Source: SB25 sp029560875 (GTDB lineage Bacteria; Bacteroidota; Bacteroidia; Bacteroidales; Tenuifilaceae). Taken from it: a stretch of 64,000 bases of DNA. Shown in pieces: positions 44,100-52,757 of the stretch. Below the pieces are notes generated by a model. That model had not been told where the DNA came from, did not search any database, and saw nothing but the letters and a program-made list of their open reading frames with translations. The stretch's first letter is position 1. Every line of letters starts with the position of its first letter. The position numbers and the translations under genes are program-made. The DNA lies in the NCBI GenBank assembly GCA_035388225.1, contig DAOOPM010000007.1:62001-126000 (forward strand). Direction: 5' to 3'.

Positions 44100-46595
44100 A
44101 TGAACAAGATAGAGGAGGCATTATTAAAGATATTTACAAAGTATCGTATTGTTTTTTGGTACGATGAAAACGAGGAGTTGCGTGAGCAGTTTGATAAGAT
44201 GGAACTGACTGGTATTGAAAAGATTATCGTAGTAAACAACCCTTTTTATATCAAGCACCTAACCAGTAGAGAAAAGCCAAAGAGCAAATTTCTACTTTAT
44301 TTTCCATACAAGAAACCCTCCAACACCGACAACTGGTTGCTAGATATAGAACTGGCTAATTACGTTTTTCAAACCAAGCAGGAAGCCTTGTATGCCCAAG
44401 AAATGGAACTCGATTTTGAGTACACAAATCTTATTAGTGAACATCTACTTTTCTTTAAAAATATTGAGCGTAGAGCAAAACTGAAAGAAATTTTGGGTAA
44501 GGATGACGACCACCATGCCATTCGTTATAAAATGTTGTCGGTGCTTTTCGATACCGATAATGTTAATTTGTCGTCATTTATTCAAATACATGCTACAGCC
44601 TTTAATGATGACAATTTGCGTTACGATAGAGAATTGGAACGCTATGGTTTAAAATTATTTTATTGGAACGAGATTAATAGAAAATATGGTTATAAAAGCG
44701 AAAAACCATCCATATACGATTTTTTGATAGAAGTTTTTAATAGCAATTTCTGTATTGGAACTCAAAAGAGCATAACCAGAGAATCAAAGTTGTTGTTGAG
44801 TATGTGGAAAGATTCCATATCATACCAGCAATCGTACCGTAAACTTTCGGAAAGGATTGCTACTGACTTAAAGGTGGAGTCAAAGCTCAACGAGGTTAGT
44901 TTGGATGAAATTATTCAGGATGATATGTTTGAACTTATCGACCGAAGAATTATTTCTGAATTGGCTAGCCTAATATGTAACGATGCCATATCCACAGAGA
45001 GGTTGAATCAGTTAGTAAAGCAACGAGAGAACAAGTATTGGTATGGCGATTTTGAGAGTTTTTACGATTGTCTTCAAACAGCTATGCAAATGCTCGGTCA
45101 GATTAAAAAAACTGACAAATCAAAAATATCTTCATTTAGTGATGGAGTAAATATCTACGTTCAGCAACTTTTTAAAATAGATTACAACTATCGTAAGTAT
45201 ATATTCCATTACCGCAAAACCAAACAAAACAAGGTGCTACAACCACTTACAGAAAAGGTGGAAAAAATATACTGCAACGATTGGTTACTAAATTATGGTA
45301 ATTCATGGCAGCAGGTAATTAACTCTACCGATAAATGGTTAAATCAGCATAAAGTATCGCAACAAAGATTTTTCAACGACCATGTTAAGCCCATTGTATC
45401 GAAACAACAACGACTTTTTGTTATTGTTAGCGATGCCTTACGCTATGAGTGTGGCTGGGAATATCTTCGAAAAATTCAAACCGAAAAAAGATTTGAAGGG
45501 GAGTTGGAATATATGGTATCTACACTGCCATCATATACCCAATTGGGCATGGCTGCATTGCTTCCTAATTCAAGTATTTCAATCCAGAATCAGAGCGATA
45601 GTGTGCTAATTGATGGTAACCAAACGATGGGAGTTCAAGGGCGTGCTAAAATTCTAGAACAATTATCGGGAGTTAGAGCAACTGCAATCAATGCCGAGGA
45701 TTTTATGAAACTAAATACAGCTTCGGATGGTCGTGAGTTCGTTAAGAAATACGATTTAATTTACATATACCATAATCGTATCGATAAAATAGGCGATGAT
45801 AAAACCTCAGAGGACAAAGTTTTTGACGCTGTTGAACATGAGTTGGATTTTCTTATGGATATGATTAAGAAAATTGCCAATATGAATGGAAACAATATGT
45901 TTATCACAGCAGACCATGGTTTCCTATATCAAAATAATGCACTTGATGAAAGCGATTTCTCAATTGGCAATGTTTCAGGCGATATTTGGAAAGAATCACG
46001 AAGATTCGTCATTGGAAAGAATCTAAAAGGAGATAGTAGTACCCTGCATTTCAATTCGGAACAGTTAAATTTAATAGGCGATGCCGAAGTTTTAATACCA
46101 AAGTCAATAAACAGAGTTAGAATAAAAGGCTCAGGTTCTCGATATGTTCATGGTGGTGCATCTCTTCAGGAAATTGTAATTCCTCTTATAAAAGTAACAA
46201 AAACACGTCAGGATACAACTAAGCAAGTGGATGTTGATGTAATTAAATCAACTGATAAAATAACCACAAACATTTTGGCTGTATCTTTCCTTCAAACCGA
46301 ATTGGTTAGCGAAAAGGTGTTACCTCGACAAATTCGCAGCGCTATTTATGCAGAAGATGGGGAAATTATAAGTGATGTTTTTAACTACTATTTTAATGTA
46401 ATGGAGGGGATTGAAAGGATGCGTGAAGTAAAGCATCGATTTCAGCTAAGTTCCAAGGCTAGTAGCAAGTACAAAAATCAGAGGGTTAAATTATTGATTG
46501 AAGAACCTGTAGAGGGGACAAGCAAATGGAAACAATACAAGGAGTATACATATTCACTTAATATATCATTCACTAACGATTTTGACGATTACTAG
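44100..46595 (+). CDS. pglZ: BREX phosphatase-domain protein PglZ
   Basis: An 831-residue PglZ. The C-terminal alkaline-phosphatase-superfamily domain shows the metal and nucleophile motif VSDALRYECGWEY and the later ITADHGFLYQNN. The N-terminal half is helical, with acidic clusters. PglZ is the most characteristic BREX protein and is needed for activity. It starts 18 bases after the AlbA_2 gene. Confidence 0.94.
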   Translation: MNKIEEALLKIFTKYRIVFWYDENEELREQFDKMELTGIEKIIVVNNPFYIKHLTSREKPKSKFLLYFPYKKPSNTDNWLLDIELANYVFQTKQEALYAQEMELDFEYTNLISEHLLFFKNIERRAKLKEILGKDDDHHAIRYKMLSVLFDTDNVNLSSFIQIHATAFNDDNLRYDRELERYGLKLFYWNEINRKYGYKSEKPSIYDFLIEVFNSNFCIGTQKSITRESKLLLSMWKDSISYQQSYRKLSERIATDLKVESKLNEVSLDEIIQDDMFELIDRRIISELASLICNDAISTERLNQLVKQRENKYWYGDFESFYDCLQTAMQMLGQIKKTDKSKISSFSDGVNIYVQQLFKIDYNYRKYIFHYRKTKQNKVLQPLTEKVEKIYCNDWLLNYGNSWQQVINSTDKWLNQHKVSQQRFFNDHVKPIVSKQQRLFVIVSDALRYECGWEYLRKIQTEKRFEGELEYMVSTLPSYTQLGMAALLPNSSISIQNQSDSVLIDGNQTMGVQGRAKILEQLSGVRATAINAEDFMKLNTASDGREFVKKYDLIYIYHNRIDKIGDDKTSEDKVFDAVEHELDFLMDMIKKIANMNGNNMFITADHGFLYQNNALDESDFSIGNVSGDIWKESRRFVIGKNLKGDSSTLHFNSEQLNLIGDAEVLIPKSINRVRIKGSGSRYVHGGASLQEIVIPLIKVTKTRQDTTKQVDVDVIKSTDKITTNILAVSFLQTELVSEKVLPRQIRSAIYAEDGEIISDVFNYYFNVMEGIERMREVKHRFQLSSKASSKYKNQRVKLLIEEPVEGTSKWKQYKEYTYSLNISFTNDFDDY

Positions 46596-46596
46596 T

Positions 46597-48618
46597 ATGA
46601 ATGAATTAGATAAGAAAATTAATGAGCATTTTGCTGGCAAAGTTGTGCGAAAAGACTTAACTAAATTGGTTAAGGGAAATGCAATTGTACCAACCTATGT
46701 ATTGGAGTACTTGTTGGGGCAATACTGTGCAACCGATGATGAGGCCACTATTAATCAGGGGGTGGAAACAGTTAAAAATGTAATTGCAAAGCATTTCGTC
46801 CATAGAGATGAAGCTCAATTAATTAAGTCCACTATTCGTGATAAAAAATCACATCGAATTATTGATAAAGTATCAGTTCGATTAAACGATAAAAAGGACG
46901 TTTACGAAACATCCTTTGCTAATCTTGGATTAACGAGAGTTGTTATAAACGATAGCATTGTTAAACAACACCAGCGATTACTATCTGGTGGTGTTTGGTG
47001 TTTAATTACAATGGGCTACCAACCTTCTGAGGAGGGCGATGCTTCTCCATGGATAATTGAGAGTTTGAAACCAATTCAGATTTCAAATGTTGATTTGAAT
47101 GAGTATAAGGATATTCGAAAGCAATTTACCACAGATGAGTGGATTAATATGCTTATGCAATCCATAGGCTTGAATCCCGAGGAGTTTACTTTTCGTTCCA
47201 AACTCATACAACTTGCCCGCCTAATACCTTTTTGTGAAAATAATTATAATCTGATTGAACTTGGGCCTAAGGGTACTGGCAAAAGTCACATATTCTCCGA
47301 ACTATCTCCACATGGAATATTAATTTCGGGAGGAGAGGTGTCCAAAGCCAAACTATTTGTGAATAACAGCACTGGCGAAATTGGCTTGGTTGGTTATTGG
47401 GACGTAGTTGCCTATGATGAGTTTGCTGGCAGAACTAAGAAAGCCGACCGTGGATTGGTTGATATAATGAAGAACTATATGGCGAATAAGTCATTTAGTA
47501 GAGGAACTGAAGTTTATGGGGCATCAGCATCAATGGTATTCATTGGAAACACAGACCATCCTGTGCCATATATGCTAAAACATAGTAATTTGTTTGAAGC
47601 ATTACCAAAGGATTATTACGATACTGCTTTCTTAGATAGGTTGCATTGTTACTTGGCTGGTTGGGAAGTTCAGAAATTGCGTAACGAGATGTTTACTGAA
47701 AATTACGGTTTTATTGTTGATTACCTAGCCGAAATTCTCAAGGAACTTCGTAAGGAAGATAGAATGAATGATTATACCCGTTACTTTAAACTGTCAGATA
47801 GTATTACGACCAGAGATAAGACGTCTATTGCAAAAACCTTTTCAGGTTATGTGAAGATTATATTCCCTAATGGTGAGTTTAACGAGGAAGAAGCAAGATT
47901 AATACTTGAGTTTGCCATTGAAAATAGAAAACGGGTTAAAGACCAACTACGCAAAATGGATGAAACCTTCGAGAGAGTCGATTTTTCGTATATTAATAAT
48001 AGGCTTGGCAAGAAAACCTCTGTGCAAACTTTAGAATATATTGAAAACAGAGAACTATTGGGGTTAGAATTTGAAGAGCCCGTTTCTGAAGAGGTAGTTA
48101 TACCCCAAAGTATGGAGACCGCTCAGCATAGATTGGATTTGGCTGAAGGACAAAAAATAATTCGAGACAATCAATCAGGTATTTCATACGATATGCTTTT
48201 TGGTGCATACCTAATTGGCGCAAAAGAAATTATATTAACAGACCCTTATATCCGATTGCCATATCAAATACGAAATTTAATGGAATTTATGAAGTTGGTT
48301 TCAAGCAAAAAAGATAAACTGGAAGAAGTTAAGTTACATTTGGTCACCAACAATAACGAAGAATACATAACCAACTCAAAAGAGGCGTTTAATAAAATAG
48401 CAGATTCGCTAGAGTCTTTAGGCATAACATTCACGTATGAATTTATTGACAGCATACATGACCGTTCTATTGTGATGGATAATGGATGGAAAATCGTTTT
48501 GGGTCGAGGTCTTGATATTTACCAAAAAACTGATGGTTGGTTCGATATAGCAGAATATTCACAAGAAACGAGGTTGTGCAAGAGTTGCGAAGTTACTTAT
48601 GTGAAAGTTTCTGATTAA
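46597..48618 (+). CDS. brxL: BREX Lon-like protein BrxL, MIT_C-type C-terminus
   Basis: A 673-residue AAA+ protein, last core gene of type I BREX. I use the ATG at 46597, one base after pglZ; an earlier TTG at 46582 would overlap pglZ. Walker A GPKGTGKSH lies in the central AAA domain, and the BrxL block SGGEVSKAKLFVN follows. The C-terminal 150 residues carry EIILTDPYIRLPYQIRN and IHDRSIVMDNGWKIVLGRGL. This fits the MIT_C / phospholipase D-like domain found in one branch of BrxL rather than a Lon Ser-Lys protease end. That explains the greater length than short BrxL proteins. Confidence 0.92.
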   Translation: MNELDKKINEHFAGKVVRKDLTKLVKGNAIVPTYVLEYLLGQYCATDDEATINQGVETVKNVIAKHFVHRDEAQLIKSTIRDKKSHRIIDKVSVRLNDKKDVYETSFANLGLTRVVINDSIVKQHQRLLSGGVWCLITMGYQPSEEGDASPWIIESLKPIQISNVDLNEYKDIRKQFTTDEWINMLMQSIGLNPEEFTFRSKLIQLARLIPFCENNYNLIELGPKGTGKSHIFSELSPHGILISGGEVSKAKLFVNNSTGEIGLVGYWDVVAYDEFAGRTKKADRGLVDIMKNYMANKSFSRGTEVYGASASMVFIGNTDHPVPYMLKHSNLFEALPKDYYDTAFLDRLHCYLAGWEVQKLRNEMFTENYGFIVDYLAEILKELRKEDRMNDYTRYFKLSDSITTRDKTSIAKTFSGYVKIIFPNGEFNEEEARLILEFAIENRKRVKDQLRKMDETFERVDFSYINNRLGKKTSVQTLEYIENRELLGLEFEEPVSEEVVIPQSMETAQHRLDLAEGQKIIRDNQSGISYDMLFGAYLIGAKEIILTDPYIRLPYQIRNLMEFMKLVSSKKDKLEEVKLHLVTNNNEEYITNSKEAFNKIADSLESLGITFTYEFIDSIHDRSIVMDNGWKIVLGRGLDIYQKTDGWFDIAEYSQETRLCKSCEVTYVKVSD

Positions 48619-48656
48619 TAATTGGAGTAATCTCTGGATTCTTTTGCTTTTTCAAA

Positions 48657-49367
48657 ATGAAAGATAAGTATACAGGTGATATAGGTGACTTCACTAAAAT
48701 TCTTTTGTTAAAAAAGATTGCTTTAATAAATGGAGTTCGTCTAGGAATAAACTGGTATTTCAATGCCAAAGAATATGCATATGAGAAAAAACAATGCGAT
48801 GGTAAACATACAAATTTTTTGTTAAGCCAATCTCAATTGAAAAATACCGATGAGAGGCTGTTCTATTCACTATTAGATATTATTAAAAAAGAACAACGGG
48901 ATGTAGAGAAACTTCATGGACTAATTCCTAATGGGAATGTCCTTTTTTATAAAAAACAAGTCCCTTATAGAAAGACTAGAGAAAGTTGGGTTCGAGAATC
49001 TATAATTGATTTAAACAATTCTAACTTAATTTTTCTTGACCCAGATAATGGTATTGCTTATAGTGATAGGACTGGCAACGTAAAGCACGTATTTCATGCA
49101 GATATTATAACTTATTATGATGAAAAAAAGTCATTAATTATTTATAATCATAAAGACAGATATAATGAAGAAAAATATAAAAGTAAAATTAATGCTATAA
49201 TAGAAAAACTAAGTCCTCAGCCTAATATTTACGTGTTAAGAACAAGGCTTTATTCGGTAAGAGATTATATTTTTATTATTAGACCAGAAAGTGTTCCAAT
49301 AACACACAAAACTATCGATGATATTTGCTTAAAGTATCCTAATGTATTTGAAGCATATGACCTTTAG
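48657..49367 (+). CDS. Conserved protein with GDIGDFTK motif, function unknown
   Basis: A 236-residue protein. It begins MKDKYTGDIGDFTKILLLKK and has IFLDPDNGIAY in the centre and SLIIYNHKDR later. I recognise the GDIGDF/DPDNG pattern as a widespread protein family of unknown function. The DPDNG loop recalls methyltransferase or nuclease motifs but proves nothing. The composition is much more AT-rich than brxL, so it was probably inserted after the BREX cassette as cargo. It may be read from the BREX promoter (38-base gap). Confidence 0.65.
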   Translation: MKDKYTGDIGDFTKILLLKKIALINGVRLGINWYFNAKEYAYEKKQCDGKHTNFLLSQSQLKNTDERLFYSLLDIIKKEQRDVEKLHGLIPNGNVLFYKKQVPYRKTRESWVRESIIDLNNSNLIFLDPDNGIAYSDRTGNVKHVFHADIITYYDEKKSLIIYNHKDRYNEEKYKSKINAIIEKLSPQPNIYVLRTRLYSVRDYIFIIRPESVPITHKTIDDICLKYPNVFEAYDL

Positions 49368-49503
49368 ACGAAGTTATTCAAGAAGTTAGTTTAGTGAAAA
49401 AAAATCCTCAGGATATTATTTCAACCAAGGCGTTGAGTTATTGAAAAATTTAAAAGTCGGTTTTGATTTCGTGATTTTATATTAAATATTTAAAATCAAG
49501 ATT

Positions 49504-50709
49504 TTATTGCAAATACTCTAATAGCCTACAGTCTTTACCATAACAATCTATTTTGTAGTTGCAATTTACTAGTGCAACTGAACAAAATAGTTCAGAATTT
49601 TGATTACATGATTTAGGAAAGTTGTTTTTCTCTGTCTTTTTCAAAAACCCTATTGGACAAATGTCGCAGTTGTTACTTTCGCACATTCTCGGAACAAAAT
49701 CGAAAGTAATGTCGAATTGTTCAGGATAGCAACCCTTTAATTCGACTCTGTGATTGTTGAAATAATCCCTAAGGATTTTATTTAAACCTATATTGGAATG
49801 TTCATACTCAGTGTTTTTTAAAATACACTGCCGAAAACGTGAATTATTGTTCCAAACATCGCCAGGCAATTCAAGTTGTTCTAATGACTCTAATGAGAAT
49901 AATCGTTCAGTATCTATGGTCTGCAATCCATGCTTATTTAGTGATGCACGGAGTAGTTCCTTAAACTCTGGTGACTTTAAAAAATCTCGCAAACTACACC
50001 AAGCCCTTTTTTGTGAGTATGTTTTTTCCTTTCGAAATACCTGATATTCTTCTTCAAAATTCTGCTCTGAACTCAATATCTGCAAAACTCCATCAGTATG
50101 CTTCTTTGCTTTGTTTAGATTCTTATCGAAATCTAGCAATTCTTCTTTTGTGGGTTGTCCAACCTCATAGTATGTTATAAGATAAAGACAGAAAAGAATA
50201 CGAGAGATATAGTCGTCTGTGTTTTGGTGCTTTTTGTAGCACTCAAATATGAATTTAGTTATAGAGAAATCGTAACTACTTAGAAAATCCAATGAGTAAA
50301 GAATTGAAAAGTAGTCAGAGGGGTAGTATCGAGACGAAAACGTTGCAACCTCATCATCTTTCATACCATATCTATTTAGAATTTCATTTTTACTGGATTT
50401 TGCAATGCTCGTGAAAGTATATCCATCTCCGTTTTTAACAATGAATTTTGTAGGGTTTTTCGGATTAAGCAAATTCAAATCCTTTTCCTCTTTTATAGTG
50501 TCAGCAAGTTCAGAGAAAATAAACCCACCTACATCCCAAATTTTCTCGAATGCCATTTGCCTATCTGTGATATAGCATAGCCAATGTGTCAGCAGTTTTA
50601 CATCTTCTGATAAATCTTTCCTATAGTAGTTTATTAAATTGTAGTTTGACACAGAATGCCATCGAACTTCATCGTAAAAGGAAATTATTCTGAAAATTGA
50701 TTTAAGCAT
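49504..50709 (-). CDS. Cys-rich protein of unknown function
   Basis: A 401-residue protein. The first 330 residues are mostly helical. The last 60 carry a dense Cys cluster: CESNNCDIC, then CNQNSELFC, NCNYKIDC and CRLLEY. This looks like a zinc or iron-sulphur binding module. No named family is recognised. It follows the 361-residue gene with a 58-base gap on the same strand, and the two appear to form a cassette. The context next to BREX suggests a defence or regulatory role, unproved. Confidence 0.65.
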   Translation of the reverse strand: MLKSIFRIISFYDEVRWHSVSNYNLINYYRKDLSEDVKLLTHWLCYITDRQMAFEKIWDVGGFIFSELADTIKEEKDLNLLNPKNPTKFIVKNGDGYTFTSIAKSSKNEILNRYGMKDDEVATFSSRYYPSDYFSILYSLDFLSSYDFSITKFIFECYKKHQNTDDYISRILFCLYLITYYEVGQPTKEELLDFDKNLNKAKKHTDGVLQILSSEQNFEEEYQVFRKEKTYSQKRAWCSLRDFLKSPEFKELLRASLNKHGLQTIDTERLFSLESLEQLELPGDVWNNNSRFRQCILKNTEYEHSNIGLNKILRDYFNNHRVELKGCYPEQFDITFDFVPRMCESNNCDICPIGFLKKTEKNNFPKSCNQNSELFCSVALVNCNYKIDCYGKDCRLLEYLQ

Positions 50710-50767
50710 AGCAAAGTAGTTTAAAGTAAACCTAGGTTAACGCAAAGAAACTTTTGCAATTGAAATT

Positions 50768-51853
50768 TTACATGGTTTTACATTTAATAAATGCAGGTTT
50801 TTTATCGAAAACCACCAACTGTCTATCCAGTAATATTTTTTTTCGTTCTCTTCTTTCACCCCAAATAAAATAGTTTTTGGCAAGGTGTAAATCGATATGA
50901 CGCAAGAACTCATTACGAATCTTGGATATCTTCTCGCTCATTGAACTGCTATATGCTTTTGATAAGTCTGCAACACTATATACAACATCAAACCAAGAGT
51001 TTCTCTTTGAAAGTTCAGTATAGATTTTCAATATTTCGTCATGGTAGTCGTGAAAATCAGAACAAAATATACCCTCTGGGTGGTTAAGGAATAAAAAGTA
51101 TACAGTTTTTTGCAAGGGAGTTAGTTCAATTCTAATATTATTGTAGTCTGGAAGATATATTTGATACTCAGAATCGATATATAAACGACTTATTGCTCTT
51201 TTACCAGATTCTTTTATGATTCTTTGATTCATGATTTCCATAAAGAATTTGAATGCATCGGGAATGTCCAGTTCTTTTATTTTGGAAATCACCTCATCAC
51301 TAATTTTTTCAATTTGTTCATTAAAGTCATCTTCCTTTTGCTCCTTTTCTGTTCTATCAACACTCCCCGTTCTGAACATAACAACATTATCAAAACGTTT
51401 AACTCTTAGATTTTCCAAATAGTCATGTACCAATTTTGGAATCGAGCCACTGAGGAAATCCTCATCAATACGGAGTATATGTTTTTTCTTTTCACTATCA
51501 ATAAAAACCAAACAGGGGAGTTCAGCATCTTTTATACCAAGAGTTTTTGCAATAAATTTACATTGCTCGGAAGGTTCAATGCCGTATAATTTCAATAGTT
51601 CATTCTCAATAAAAGGGTAGTTATAGTTCAAATAGTTCCTAAATTCAGGTGATAATGATTCAGTTTGGATATTCAGCTCTGGAACAAAAATGAAATCAAT
51701 ATGTAGTCTTTTGAGTTGTTTTCTAATCTCACATAAATTATCCCTGATAATATCTTCGGTTTTCTGACAGTTCTTTGCATTCAGAAAAATTATCTTTTCT
51801 GTACCAAGCAAAGATATTGCCCTATTGCCACTATGTGTTGAATAATCGTTCAT
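50768..51853 (-). CDS. Protein of unknown function with conserved C-terminal domain
   Basis: A 361-residue protein, first gene of a two-gene cassette. The C-terminal part (about 235-350) has the pattern LTPLQKTVYFLFLNHPEGI, then a DxHxE segment, then MSEKISKIRNEFLRHI. I know this pattern as a conserved but uncharacterised domain in many Bacteroidota proteins. The N-terminal half (about 15-170) is alpha/beta and may be a thiol-fold or receptor-like part. There is no catalytic motif. It is divergent from the 243-residue/kinase operon, and a palindrome lies between them. Confidence 0.65.
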   Translation of the reverse strand: MNDYSTHSGNRAISLLGTEKIIFLNAKNCQKTEDIIRDNLCEIRKQLKRLHIDFIFVPELNIQTESLSPEFRNYLNYNYPFIENELLKLYGIEPSEQCKFIAKTLGIKDAELPCLVFIDSEKKKHILRIDEDFLSGSIPKLVHDYLENLRVKRFDNVVMFRTGSVDRTEKEQKEDDFNEQIEKISDEVISKIKELDIPDAFKFFMEIMNQRIIKESGKRAISRLYIDSEYQIYLPDYNNIRIELTPLQKTVYFLFLNHPEGIFCSDFHDYHDEILKIYTELSKRNSWFDVVYSVADLSKAYSSSMSEKISKIRNEFLRHIDLHLAKNYFIWGERRERKKILLDRQLVVFDKKPAFIKCKTM

Positions 51854-51956
51854 TGCAATGTCTTTTTCAACTTAAATATACTCAAAAAAAATTTTGTAAT
51901 TTATGAAACGAACTGTATTAGAAAAGAAATAACTATTTAACGATTAAGATAAATTA

Positions 51957-51970
51957 CTGCAAGCTTGCAG
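51957..51970. promoter_or_regulatory. Perfect 14-bp palindrome, candidate operator
   Basis: CTGCAAGCTTGCAG is a GC-richer palindrome in an AT-rich 170-base divergent gap, 53 bases before the 52024 gene. Its second half can also pair with TCTGC at about 51979. It may control one or both flanking operons. Confidence 0.5.
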
Positions 51971-52023
51971 AAAAATACTCTGCACTCATAATCAATATAT
52001 TTTTACATAAAAATGATTTAGCC

Positions 52024-52755
52024 ATGAAAGATGAGAATTATAATATTGTATGGCTCAGCTACACAGCCGATTCAATGTATGGTATAAAATTTAGGGCACA
52101 AAAGGACTTCTCGCTCCCTTGGATTATTTCAAATTCTGATGAGTCAGAGAATCAATTAAAAGCTTTACCAGAATACCAACTGTTAGTAGGCATTCTTCTT
52201 GGATATTCACCCAATAGAATGGATGAAAACCTTGATAAGCCGATGGTAATGTTAGCACTTGAATATTTAGCTAAATTCTTTAAATTTAAATCATTTGAGT
52301 CCTTTCTTCTCGATTCTTCCTGCCTTATTGGTGCTGATTATGGTTATACTGCGAAAATGAAGTCTCTTTTATTAAGCTCATTCCTATTGAAGGATAGCAG
52401 TAAGATTAAATCTGACCTTATAATTGCAATTTGGTGTCACCTAGATACTATACCTGAGCATGATTTCGACTTAGCCTATTTTAATACCATTTACACTACA
52501 TTGACTGAAGTTGATTTTTTTGAAATAAAAGAAGAAGCTATTCCCATTATGATAATATCTGATTTTCTAGTTTGTAAGTTTCTCAAGAGAAAAAGTGCAA
52601 CAGGTAATTCATTTGAGACGGTTGTTGCTCTAATGGAAGGTAATAGCGATTTTATTGAGGGTTTACATCAAATTCGGGACGAATTGGTAACATCTCCAAT
52701 AGTTGCGGTTAACTTTATGATATCCTACTTCATTGAATTTAGTAAAAATAAATAG
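52024..52755 (+). CDS. Helical protein upstream of the kinase gene
   Basis: A 243-residue, mostly helical protein without a recognised domain. The repeating helical pattern (EYLAKFFKFKSFESFLL, MKSLLLSSFLLKDSSK) recalls TerB or TPR-less scaffold proteins. Only 2 bases separate its stop from the kinase start, so the two are co-translated and probably interact, for instance as sensor or substrate. Confidence 0.6.
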   Translation: MKDENYNIVWLSYTADSMYGIKFRAQKDFSLPWIISNSDESENQLKALPEYQLLVGILLGYSPNRMDENLDKPMVMLALEYLAKFFKFKSFESFLLDSSCLIGADYGYTAKMKSLLLSSFLLKDSSKIKSDLIIAIWCHLDTIPEHDFDLAYFNTIYTTLTEVDFFEIKEEAIPIMIISDFLVCKFLKRKSATGNSFETVVALMEGNSDFIEGLHQIRDELVTSPIVAVNFMISYFIEFSKNK

Positions 52756-52757
52756 CC

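Noticed and set aside
46582..46596. TTG start for brxL
   Set aside because: It overlaps the end of pglZ; ATG at 46597 follows the pglZ stop by one base and fits the operon.
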